A DNA stretch of 64,000 bases from Nissolia schottii. Lineage: Eukaryota > Streptophyta > Magnoliopsida > Fabales > Fabaceae. Below, piece by piece: positions 39,040 through 50,907 of this stretch. Position numbers and translations under genes: made by a program. Under the pieces are notes generated by a model. That model did not search any database. It had not been told where the DNA came from and saw nothing but the letters and a program-made list of their open reading frames with translations. Every line of letters begins with the position of its first letter. Position 1 is the first letter of the stretch. The stretch lies in assembly GCA_003254905.1 (NCBI GenBank), contig QANU01075461.1, positions 1 to 64,000 on the forward strand. The letters are read 5' to 3'.

Positions 39040-40075
39040 AATCAACAATTTTTTACTCCATTGATTCACCCAAAAAAGCACCAACTCCTTGGCTGAATCA
39101 ACTGCAATCTGATTTTTTTATTCCCCCCCAAAAATGCTTTTATTTCTACTTCTCCATATTGTCCAATGGACCCCAAATAACCCTCTTTTTTATGACCTCT
39201 CACTGGGGTCCTCTGCCACGCAAGGAACATCTCCTTAGCATGCCAATGTTCCGAAGTATGCACCTCGGTCCACTCTCAGGATCCTAGAGCTCTAAGGTCT
39301 CTGGTGAGGCCTCTGGGACGGTCTCTGGACTCGCTTTGCAGTGGGTACCTGCAAACACTCCAATGCTCAAGTAAACAATGGTTTAATGGAATTTAGTGAG
39401 TGATGATTGGATGATCTCATACCTGGAGCATGGACTATTATATATAAGGGGGGTTGTTGAGATTTTTCCGCATGTGGCGGCGATGGGAAGGTATCGCGGG
39501 TCCGCGTGTAGCGACCTGGTCGAGGGTCTCGGAACCGTTGAGTCTGAGTAGGTAGGAGGAGAGGATCTCATGATGGCTTATCCCGAGCAGGTGGGAGGAG
39601 AGGATCTCATGACCATTTGAGGGCTCTCGGATGGCTATCCTGAGTTGGGCCGATCCGCGGAGTGTCGGGCCTTGCTCGTGGAGGTGTGCCGGATGGGCCT
39701 TTATGGTCCAGTCCATAACACTAGGATAGCCCACGAAATGTTCCACCCAAGCAACCAAACATTCCATAGTTGAAATGCAAAGTCACAATGTAGAAACATA
39801 TGACAAACTGATTCTTCCTTTTCCTTGCAAATGCCACAAACAATCCGATCATATGGGATAATATTGAATCTCGCCAACCTTTGTCTTGTGTTAATCTTGT
39901 CTAGAATCACGAACCAAGCCATCAATTCCACCCTAGGAGGGAAAAGACCTTCCAGAGGTCTTTGGTGAATTTGTAAGTATCTATCTCCTCCACTTAAAAC
40001 TCCAAACCCACAACCACCCATCCCAGAAACCAACAGTCAAGAAATTCTCTCATCTCATAAGCTTTTTAAATTGGA
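39040..40075 (-). mobile_element. L1-type LINE C-terminal fragment, itself interrupted
   Basis: The minus strand encodes the C-terminal zinc-binding domain of an L1-like reverse transcriptase: PPRVELMAWFVILDKINTRQRL, then CGICKEKEESVCHMFLHCDFAFQLW (39720-40000). The tail (QPRSW, 39066-39263) follows after a gap. The interval of about 39270-39715 does not fit the LINE and is more GC-rich, so it is probably an insertion. ggtccact and ggtccagt flank it. Upstream WLWVWSFKWRR is in a second frame, showing decay. The RT core is absent. Confidence 0.75.
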
Positions 40076-41737
40076 CTTTTGTCATAAACTTAAGTCATAA
40101 CAATTAGTACTTCCATTGAAAGTTGAGCGCTACAGAAAAGCTTCATCTTACTCATTGTTTCTTGTGTTTCAAATTTTTCTCCTCTGCTTCTCTTTTCTAT
40201 TCTTTTTATATACGTAGGATGCACTCTCTAAATTGTGGATATATAAGTAGAAAGTCGATGAAGCCAACAATTGTATTTTTTCTTTAATTTTGATTTTCAA
40301 TTTCTAATCTATTAAAAATTAATGACAAATTTATAAATTATTTATGTCATAAATTTCTCATACAAAATGTATTATTGTGTATTTATAAAAGTAGCACGAT
40401 CCGCCCTCTAACATTTATTAGACCTCTCTTAATAGTTTTAGTATAGATGGTCCTTCGTGTTCTTAATGTTAATTTTTTCCCCGTAATTACCTATAATAGA
40501 AACCATTGAGCAATGGAGTTATGCATAACCAACTTCAAAATATTTATTCAATAGTTCGTATTGATAAACTACGGTGATGATTAACTTAGTTTCAAATTTC
40601 GTTGAAACTTCGTTGGTTCTTACTTTTTAATTTAAAAGGTGATCCTATGTCAATTTTTTTATTATTATAAGGAGAATCAATTTATTTTTACTTTTACCAT
40701 TAAAGTCATCGTCATCAAAATGCTTTCTTTCTCTTGATTAGACACCTGAACACATTCACACTCAAATTTGTCCTTAATTTCTTTGGCTATTTTCACCTTA
40801 GATAACCAAAAGAAATTTTGAAATTGTTTAAATTAAAGATCTTTGAATCAGAATTGTTATAGGTCTATGTTAATAGAACTTGACAAAATGATTGTCATGA
40901 AATGAAACTGTGATTAGGGTTCGCCAAAATCTCTTTCATTATCAAAGTCTGGAAGTAACAGGATTAAATAAAAAATGAATAAAGGTTTGTTTTCTTTTGG
41001 GTTTTCCCCTATTGCATGAACCATCATGAAAGAGGAACCGTCATCTCTTATTGTTGTGTTGCTATTTAGCAAGGATGAAAGGTGACTTTCATGACCAAAC
41101 AGAAAGCAAAGCGGCACCGCCATAGCTGCTCCTCAACCATTGCTTGCGTGCATTGCTGCCTCCCATTGTTGTTTCAGAGTTGTTGCAAAGGAGCAAGATG
41201 CAATTCGTGCACGTCTGCCATTGTGGACCACCTCGCACAAAGATAGTATGAATGTGTTTGCGTCTCTAACGAGGGAAAAGAAAGTTTTAATGACGATGAC
41301 TTTATTTGTAAAAATAACAATTTCTCCTTACAAATACAAAAAATTTAACAATATGATCACTTTTCTACTAAGAAAGTAAGGATTAACAAAGGTCCAACGA
41401 AGTTTAAGACCAAGTTAGCTCTCACCGACAAACTACAGTGACACCACATCAAAAGTTTTAATAAGTTAGAAATTTATTTATTTTTAAATAAAAATAACCT
41501 TTGCATAATTTGTTAATTAATGTTTTTGGATAATTGTTTAATTTATAGTATTTCAAGGTTTCCCNTCTCTGTAGGGGTGTACATGTTGGGTGCCCTAATT
41601 GTTTGACAATCTCGCAATTCATACCCCGACTATGTAGGAGCACTCATGTGACGCCTGTCTATAGCTGCATCGCTGGTTATAGCTCCCTCGTTATTACCTC
41701 GACACCCCATTAATCGCTACACTCTTCTCTGCACTCC
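40076..41737. other. Intergenic, nothing recognised
   Basis: AT-rich and without a recognisable gene. Frames at 40914-41123 (minus) and 41140-41379 (plus) are unsupported. One N lies at about 41565. Confidence 0.45.
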
Positions 41738-42864
41738 TTACATCCCCCTCATAAAAATGTTCCCCCTTCTACTAGTGTTACACGATGGCTGGCTCGGAGT
41801 TGCACCATCCATGTCGACATCATTTGATGCATCCTCTGGTGGCTCATTTAGATAAAATGGCACTCTAACTCTAGTTCCAGAACTTGACGGCTCAGAAAAA
41901 CCTTTGCGCACGACTACATAATAATCCAAGCCAATAGATCTTCTTGGTGATCGTACATGTGGCTCACTAGTTCTTGAAGAAGATCCTACATAGAAAGACC
42001 TCCTAGCATTTGACTGTTGACCACTACACCCTTCACCATCAAGAGGAGATCGTGTGTCAAATCTATACGGAGTTGGAGTCACTTCAAAGTCATGAGTTTC
42101 ATTATGAGGATGTTGAGACGAAAAGGGACCAGGGTTCAACACTTCAATGTTCTCATCAATTTGTTGCAATTGTTGAGCCCCCACGAGGTAAATCATCGTA
42201 TTATTCGCCTAACCAAGCTGATAATTGAGTGTCAAAATTCTACTGCAATGGCGAGGAAGGCTGTTGAGCAAATATACCATGTTGGGGAGGCGGAACAAAG
42301 AAACCAGGTTGGGGTGGCAGAGGAAATAAACCAAGTTGGGGAGGCGCAGATCAAAGAAATCCTATGGGAGCCTCGGTGCAGAGAAATCCTGCGGGGGCCT
42401 CGGTGCACAGAAATCCTGTGGGGGCGCATCACCAAACTCATGGGCACATTACCATGTGGCGGTGAGGGAAAGTATGTTTGCCAAACATCAGGTAACTGTT
42501 GATGATAGTATATCAGCTTAAGAAATCTTTGGTTATTCTCCATATACTAATGCCAATATTGGATGGTGGGTCTATAGGTTATAAGTTGCTTAGTGACTAG
42601 TGCAACACGATTAACCCACCTCTGCATCCACTGATAATGCCTTTGCACCCAATTTATCAATGTTAGTCCTTGCAAATTTCCCCTATGATCACAATTATGT
42701 GCATGACCCAAAATATTGCAGACGTGGTCAGCTGCATGCCACTCAACAATCTCAAAGCAAATAAGTGGACATACTACTGACCGCATACCTCGTTTGTTCC
42801 TCACGTCTATTGGGATGACTGCAGCAACCTGTGGTTGTCGATATGACTGACATATAAACTGCAT
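41738..42864 (-). pseudogene. Plant mobile domain (PMD) transposon-derived remnant
   Basis: The minus strand reads VCPLICFEIVEWHAADHV (about 42730-42790), a hallmark of the plant mobile domain. This domain is found in transposable elements and in MAIL1-type and phosphatase-7-long-form genes. Downstream, INWVQRHYQWMQRWVNRV matches the end of the domain. A low-complexity C-terminal part follows, first with 9-residue repeats (about 42276-42440), then a Pro/Ser-rich acidic tail (41738-42196). Stops and a frame change separate the parts. The upstream half of the domain is missing, so I treat it as a dead copy from an element rather than a host gene. Confidence 0.65.
42276..42440 (-). repeat. Six 27-bp units in two families, coding 9-residue repeats
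   Basis: Three units of accAxGttggggaggcg type are followed by three units of atcctxtgggggcctcgg type, each 27-29 bp. On the minus strand they give 9-residue repeats (HRISVHRGP-like and PTWFxCSAS-like). Frame is kept through all units, which suggests the array grew while the protein was still selected. Confidence 0.75.
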
Positions 42865-45636
42865 AAAAACGATAAATTAGATACAAATATTAACAACCAT
42901 GTATGTATGTGTGTGTGTGTGTATGACAATTATAAGTCTATGACTTGCTACTACACGGTATTAGGAATAAAGTCCCAAAAAAAATTAGGTATAATTTTCC
43001 CAAAAAAAACTATTTCTTAACAATAATAATAGTTCTATAAAGGAATTGTTTGCCGTGAAAGAAATAAACAGACAAAATGAAACAGATGAACATGCATGAA
43101 ATAAGAAAAAAGTAATCAACACTAGTAAAAAAGAAAATAATAATAGTAACCTTATCAAGTTCTTCTATTTCACCTCTCATGATAGAATTGTGTTTTTTGT
43201 ACTCATTTTAATATGATACATCATGTTAACACTTATTTATTATTAGATATGATTTTAAAAGACTCATGTGTCCACCTCAAAAAATTCTCATCTAATGATA
43301 AATAAATGCGTATCGACACGATATCTCACAATAAAATAATTACAAATATTAAAACAAGATCCAATACTTTTTTTATTACATTTTTTAACATCAACAACAA
43401 GTATTTTATCACATTTCTGGTACACAAGATCCTGATAATAACACAAATGTAGAACATACTTTGTGTCTCACTTTTTAATGACATACTTACAAAAATAAAC
43501 AAATAAGAAGTACTTAGTACTACTTTTTTTTTAAAATGTCAGTATACACACATTTATGGTACACAAGATCCTCACAGTAAGACAAATGTAGAACATATTT
43601 TATGTCTCACTTTTTAACAAAATACTTAAAATGCATAAACAATAAAATATAACATCAATAACGGAAATGTCTGAATATAGACATGAATAAAATATAACAT
43701 GAATATAAACCTAATCATTTTCAAGCATTTGTACTGAGATGTGTAACAAGGGATCCACAATATAATCATCTTTCGGAGGTCTCACCATCCTAACACTATT
43801 TTTAATCAAAAATAGAATTGAACTCTTAACACACTTGTTCTAAAGAAATTGTGAATGAAAATGATGTGACGAAGAAGTGAAAGAGAATATATAGATATTT
43901 AGGGGGATGAAGGGGATGAACTCTGCACTTCACATTCACGTTCAACTTCAAATTTTGCTCCGGGAAGTGTGGTCAACCACACCTGAAATTGCCATGCCAT
44001 CTGGCAATTTCAAGTTTGTCCCACCTGTAGCCTATTGCCTCGATTGTGCACAATCTATCCCACCTAACGTGCCTCGGTTTCGCAAAAACTGAAATCATCA
44101 TGGAATTCGGCGATTTTAGTACCAACAAAAAATTCTTTTCAAATATTTTTAATTCCTGAAGTCGCCCTAAGGTATAACAATTTTAGTATTCAGCCCCATA
44201 TAAATGTAAAAATTTTATTTGCCCCATAGTTTAAAAAATTCCAATTTTCTGCCTCATATGAATGTTAAACACCCCCCCGATCATTTCTTGTGTACACTAA
44301 GAAGAGCATCTCTCAACTTTGTTTATTAAATCTTCATGGTCCGCGGGAACCACATAAATATGATGGAATGCTTCTCAATTTACATCTAGGTTGAAATTTT
44401 AATTATGATGGGATTGAGTCAAGCACTCGAATTGAAGGAAGATGGACATGGTGCATTTGGGACCATATTTTATTCATAATAGTAATACTCTTGGTTATTC
44501 CAGAGCGGCATCATATCATATGATTCATCACTCGTCATGAATTTGAACAGCTTGTTGAGGTGAGTTCATTTAGACCTCGTTGGCACCTTTTTGTAAGGGA
44601 ACATGTGAATAGTACTTGTAGCAATATATCAACTAGTTATGAAATATCTATATATTATGTAAAACTTATATTTTGAATTGTTGATGTATTGTCACGCTAA
44701 GATTTACCTTGAATGTGAGACTAGTAAAATTACTCGGATAAAATTAGTCTATGCAATTCTGCGCGCCATGTAATCCTATTATTCACTCTTCTTGTGTGCG
44801 CGCTTAGATTTTGTTTTTCATGTACAATAATCTCGCACGCACAGTGCCTTTCCAAACATTATTGCAGTGATAGTGATTATCTATGATGATACGAAATGAA
44901 ATTTAAAAACATGACTCGTCATGCAACATTGTTATCAAAACTATTTTGGTTCATATGATCCCCAACATAATTTGCATCTTTTTAGTATCATACTTCTGAA
45001 GGTCTATGTGGTAGACAAATTCAAAGAAAGCATAGGTAAAAATGTTTTAGTTTCCTGCTGATATTCTCTTAAAATTGAGCAATTTTCTTTTTTCTAAACT
45101 AGACAGCAAGTTGGATGACATCATTGAGACAAGAGGTTCAAAATTTAATTTATGAAATCAATTTGGTTTTGTTTAAATTTTACATAAAAAAAATATNTCA
45201 ACTAAAACACAAGTTGAATCATATCATTTGGTATTTAGAGCACAATTTTCTCCTTCCAGGTCTAAACTTGCTTTATTTGTTTTGTCTTTATCATAAAAAA
45301 AAATAAAGCAAAATGAAAAAATAGAAAAAAAAAAGAAAAAAGAATCGTGTTCTGATAATATGACCAAGCTCTTTATTTTAGTCTTTCCGGTCATGCTTTA
45401 TTCTACATCCTTGGTTTTTATAAAAATTTGTTGCCTTAAGAGTGTCATTGATTAGGTTCTTTCCTAAGACTTCATAAGTAGAAGTTTGTTTCGAAAAAGG
45501 CTAGAGAGAACATTTTGGTAAAAAGCCAATTTTGAGTGACATACACGAGCGTGAGTGTTATATTTCAAGTGTCCCCAAGGATTCCCACTGAGGATGCAAT
45601 GTTCTCATCCTCATTCATTTAGGATTTTAGGAGAGT
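42865..45636. other. Intergenic with a small duplication and two hairpins
   Basis: No intact gene is visible. A ~90-bp segment is duplicated directly (43411-43500 and 43550-43640). Two neighbouring perfect inverted repeats lie at 43967-43982 and 43984-44012. A TG-rich microsatellite lies at 42900-42925, and one N lies at about 45196. The stretch 43880-44100 may belong to the same mobile unit as the PMD remnant, but this is a guess. Confidence 0.45.
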
Positions 45637-46242
45637 ATGGCGAGTTCTTCAAGGAGTCGCAGGGCACGGATCCTGCATTTGGATACGTGGACTGACCCCA
45701 TGACGCGGTTTGTCACGGTGACTATTTTGTTAAAGTTCGTTGACGTCCAAATTACTCCATCACCAGCACCTGTTCCCTCTCTAGTTCCTTTGTATCATCT
45801 GGTTCCTTCCGGTACAGCTGCACCTCAGGATACACCGGTACAGATGGCACCAGGTTCCTCCCCAGGACCAGGTTCGCACCTCGATGCTCCCATCATCATC
45901 ATCGAGGATTTCGAGTCTTGCATGTACAAGAAGGATGTCAAGATGGATCCAGGCCCCACTCCAGTTATGAGATCCTTGCTAGAGTATCTGGGTCCGCGTA
46001 TGTGTCATACAGTAAGGAAAAGGGTTATCCCTATGTTCAGACGCAAATTGGCCCTTCGAACACATGACGCAGAGGCGGGACCTTTACCCCCAGGCACTTG
46101 GATTCGCATAGCATCGACTCTCCTAAGGAAGATTTCCCTAAGGAGGAAGATCCCAAAGAGGAGGACCAAAGGAGGAAGACTTGGAAGAGGAGGAGAAAGA
46201 TCCCGAGGAGGACTCAGAGGAGGAGGCTTTGTAGGGGATTGA
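45637..46242 (+). pseudogene. Probable retrotransposon-associated frame, unrecognised
   Basis: A 201-codon frame begins at a true ATG: a basic start, then a Pro/Ser-rich middle, then GPTPVMRSLLEYLGPR. After about 46100 the true-looking frame shifts by one to an acidic KEEDLEEEEKDPEEDSEEEAL run, while the open frame turns Arg/Gly-rich. Such Pro-rich plus acidic-tail frames accompany soybean retrotransposons. No gag or zinc-knuckle motif is present, so the assignment is tentative. It lies 550 bp upstream of gypsy polymerase remains. Confidence 0.4.
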
Positions 46243-46794
46243 ATGTCAGACTCTCTGACCGCCAATCAAAATGTCTGAGATCTGTATCATATGATAGAGA
46301 GTGGACGTCATGGCTCTAGAACACTCCAGTGGAGCTGCGAAATTATGATTTCTACTTGTGTACCGTGATGATGATATGTTTGTATTTTTTTTAGTTAAAT
46401 GGATTAGATATATCATTAGCTTCTTATGTGTAGTAAATGTATATGTATGTATAGAATCAAGTATGTAACTATTCTTGGACCTTTATGGATGAATATAAAT
46501 TATGCTTTCTATGATTGCCTTGAGTTATCATATGTTGTGAATTTGAACGACTAAGTCTTCTAGATTCTATCGTTTCCTTGTGTATGTGTGTGTGTATATA
46601 TATATGTCTTTCTTGTACTCATGCCTCATACGTTATGTTTTACTAGCAAAGGAAAAGTTTTAAATTGATCCATATTTTCAGTTAAAGACTATTTTCAAAG
46701 GCAATATAGGACTAAAATTATTCAAACTAAGAAAGTAACAAACTAGTGAACATTATTTGCGACTTAATCGTAAACAGCTAGCTAGGGTGTTACA
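46243..46794. other. Short intergenic, nothing recognised
   Basis: AT-rich with a TG/TA microsatellite at about 46584-46608. No coding family was recognised. Confidence 0.5.
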
Positions 46795-47535
46795 TTGTTG
46801 CCATTATTCTTGTGCCAAAGAAAGATGGATCATGGATGATGTGTATGAATTGTAAAGCCATCAACAAAATCACTATAAAGTGTAGACATTCAATTCCTAG
46901 ATTAGAAGATATGCTTGATGAATTGCATGGTGGAAATCTTGAGCATTTGGGGTGTGTCGCATTGAGAAAAAAGAAGTTGTACGCTAACTTGAAAAGGTGT
47001 TCCTTTTGCACTCAACAAGTAAACTTTCTTGGATTTATTGTTAGTTCTAGAGGGGGTAGAAATAGATGAAGAAAAAGTGAGAGCAATTAAGGAATGGCCT
47101 ACACCTAAGAGTTTGTGTAATTGAAGGAGTTTTCATGAGCTAGCTAGTGTTTATCGAAGTTTTGTCAAGGATTTTAGAACACTAGTTGCATCATTGACAG
47201 AAGTTGTCAAGAAAAATGTTGGTTTCAAATGGGAATGAGAGCACGAGATGACTTGTCTTATTCGATTTTTCTAAATCTTTTGAAATTGAGTGTGATGCTT
47301 CATGTCTATGTATAAAAGTTGTTTTGAGGCAAGAAGATAGGCATGTTGTGTACGTTAGTGAGAAATTTAGTATACCTAAACTTAATTGCTCTACTTATGA
47401 CCAAGAGTTGTATGCTTTGATAATAACTTTGTAGGTTCGACAGACGGAATTTGCCAAAGGAATTTGTGGTGCACATGGATCATGAATCCTTGAAGCATTT
47501 CAAGGGACAAGGAAAGGTAAACAAAAGGCATAGTC
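46795..47535 (+). mobile_element. Ty3/gypsy polymerase remnant with internal deletion
   Basis: Reads in several frames as gypsy reverse transcriptase and RNase [36 protein letters not shown], then directly [13 protein letters not shown] and [30 protein letters not shown] and STYDQELYAL. The catalytic YxDD part between DELHG and KLYANL is missing (about 70 residues), and many stops interrupt the rest. No LTR could be paired with it. Confidence 0.85.
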
Positions 47536-50023
47536 AGTGATTTTTTTTAATCAAAACTTTGAATACAAACTCATACTCAAATCTTTAAAGGAACACAAAC
47601 AGACTTACACATTTCAAAAATACAAACTCTCATCGTATGAACCTCTCAATGCCGACACTAGCATAAGTAAGACACAAAGTCCACATATTTTGATTTCTTT
47701 TATGCCAAAATTCTTTTCATAAACCGCACTTAAAATGTTACAAGGGTTCTAAAAAAATAAACATTATTCATGAAATCATCCTCTAACCCAAAAATCTTCC
47801 CAAAATCGAAAATGCGTTCAAGAGAAACTAACTCATCATAAAACCATTTTTTGACAGAATTCTATTTATCTAAAAGGGCTTAGAATCTTTCAAGGAAGCT
47901 AGTTACAAACTCAATTTCAAAAGCAACCTAAGGGACGCCTATGAACTTCAAAAGGCAGTAGCTTCAACAGTTTGAAACTCATTTTTAAACCAAACTTCTT
48001 TCACAAACCTCTCTTAGAATGATGAGGGGAACTAAAAAATAATGTGAGGAACAAAATAACATGTGGAAACCCTAAACAACTAGAGAGGGCCAAATCTGCC
48101 CTAGGGGTTTTAGATGAGGAAAAACATTATTTATGGGTGGAAAACTCACGGGAAGAAGAGGAGAGTGAAATACACAAGAAAACACATCAATACAAGGGAA
48201 AATCTACACGTATGTGCAAAGAAAGCCCACTCTTCTTGCAAACAAAATAGAGATTCTTGTAGAGGAGAATGAGGGCTTTAATTTCTTTGAAGGGTGTATG
48301 AGGTTTTGATGAGTTTTTTTATGGTGTTTTGGAGGAGGGGAGGCCACAACTGAGTGAGGGAGATGGAGGAGCTGAGTTTCTTTGTTTGGCTTTCAAGAGA
48401 GTGAGGTGAGAGTTTTTGGCTCCATGAGGTTTTTAAAAAGAGACATGAAGTGAATGAGTTTGCATGTAAAGAAGAGCTTTTTGGAAAAAAGAGCGGGAGG
48501 GTGTCGTGGAACCATTAAGGGGCTGGGGGAGGGAGAGGTTATTAATTACGGTTAGTTGAGGGAGTGTTGTCTTAATTAGTTCGATGAGCGACGTGTCGTG
48601 TGCTGGAAAAATTAAAAGATGACTGATTTTTTGATTTTTATCGTATTGGAACCAAAACAAATAATTATTCTAAAAACACTGTGGGAGTGGGTCTTCATAA
48701 GTCTCTAATCTTTGGGAGACCTCAGATAAAGACAGAGTGGGCCCCACAGCTAGCGAACCTGATACTAACTTCTATAACGTAACTCTGATTGACGATCTAT
48801 CAAAAGTTTTGAAATTGACGCGACTAGAGAAATAATATTATTTAATTAATATATTATGACTATAAGAGTTAATATTATGTCTAATTAACCGATAAATGCA
48901 AGGTATTGTACAACAATTAATATTAACAGGATGTTGCATTTTGTGGGTATGTTGCTATTTGTGTGTTTTGTCCGTATGAGTGTAGGAATTACATAATTCA
49001 TATGTTTATGTGATCATTTGGAATTTAGCATTAGAATTTATTCATGCATTATCTCTTTTAGAGTTGAACTCAATCAATTGATAATCGAGATTCAATCAAG
49101 GAACATTAAATTGAATTTAGTTCTTCAACGGAAAATTGAATCATTTGAAAATACTATTTTTGTATGAGTTTACTGATTTGTACGCCTCCCTTAAAACTTT
49201 TGAGATCCACATACACTATTTTTAGCTTTTATTATTATATGATATATCTTTCAATTAATAAATAAAGCTTAAACTAAAAATTAATAAGCCGTTTTTAATT
49301 ATTAGTTTTTAAGTTCAGATATGGAAAATGTTTTCGAAAATAATTTAGGAGCATGAAAACCCGTTTTAGGAACACACATGGGAATAATGTTTTAAATGCA
49401 TAAAGAATCATCATGACCATGTATGTTCGAGTGGAAGGAATATTATCATGAATCAATGTATATTATATGTTGCGATGACCAGGTAAATGTTGAGACACGA
49501 TTAAGTAAATTATGTTATATGGTATGAAGAACACTACCGATTTATTTTCCTTATTTTTCACTAAATGTTATAACACACGATTTGTTGTGGATATACTTTT
49601 ATTGGAATTACAGTCATGCTAAACAGATGTTCCACATAATCTGGAAGGTTCAGACCTGGTAAATAAATATACAAGTCTCAAACTTACTTCAAAAGTAAGA
49701 AACTTGACAACATTGTATCCAAAAAAGGAGTCGATAACGTTACAAAGGAAGAGATCCACATCCAGAGAAGGGGAAGGAAAACCTAAGGCAGGCTCCATCG
49801 CAGCAATAGACCCATAGTGCTTAAAAAACCAACAAAAAAAACGTGTGCCATGGCCCGAAGACCGCGCTAGGGCTATGTTTAAAAAACAAGGAGGGTAAAA
49901 AACTTGAGAGTTAAACTCAGGTCGCATCCTCCTGGCTGACAGCAATGAGCCATGAATATATAGAGAGGAGAGCTTCCCCATTCATCTCGGGAAACAGGAA
50001 ACTGGTTCAGACATTGACTTTAT
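47536..50023. other. Intergenic, nothing recognised
   Basis: This lies downstream of the minus-strand P450. The portion 48650-48800 looks like LTR sequence (agtgggccccacagc) but no pair was found. No gene was recognised. Confidence 0.4.
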
Positions 50024-50861
50024 TTACATAGTAGCCTTGCCCATTTCTTCATTCACTGTGTCCCTTCTCACAAATAATATCTGTGAATTAGGATGATGCT
50101 GAAGATCATTCTTCGACATAGGTTTTGAGTCGTCATCCAATCCCGATGTAGGCCTTATCTGTATTTAAAGCTAGAGTCAGTACTTTCAAAAATACAACGA
50201 AACGAATTAATAGCAGTAACTAAGCTTATAGATCAGATCAGGCAACCTCATAATATAGCAAAAATCATTTGTGACAAAAAAAATGAAATATTTTTTAGAT
50301 TTTGCTAACAAATGCCCTTTAAGAAATCTAAAGTAGTAAGATTTTATTGGAAAAATAAAAATTTGAAGCATTTAATGCATTAAAAACTTTAAAAGCTTAC
50401 TTTTTCAATAAAATATTTCTATTTTAAGCTTCTAAACAAGTTTAATGATGCAAGAATCGTGGGACCATAAGAAAATACATGTAAACTATGATAGACATTA
50501 TACGCAATTCAAATCCATTCACTATGTTATCCGTGCAACTATTGATTGAAGTTTACGTTGGAATACTGCCACAATAGAAATAAACAAGGTACACGTGTCA
50601 CAAGCCACACTTTTCCACATCATTATTGAAATGAGCCCCCAAGCTTAAGGTCTGGTCTTTTTTGTCGTGAACACCCGTAGCTGTTTTTAGTACAAAAAAA
50701 AAATGTAACATATACCCTTTATAATTCATCTATTCAATTCAAGCACAGTTAGGCTAGCCGTAGTGTGCCTCTATTACTATGTTAAGACTCTTATTGGTAG
50801 GTGTTACTGTTTTTATTCTTCACACACACAGAGACATATATATATATGTGTGTGTGTGCGC

Positions 50862-50907
<46 letters not shown>

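Noticed and set aside
42232..42543. Independent gene call for the repeat-containing minus frame
   Set aside because: It continues the PMD remnant and consists largely of 27-bp repeat translation, so it is included in that pseudogene.
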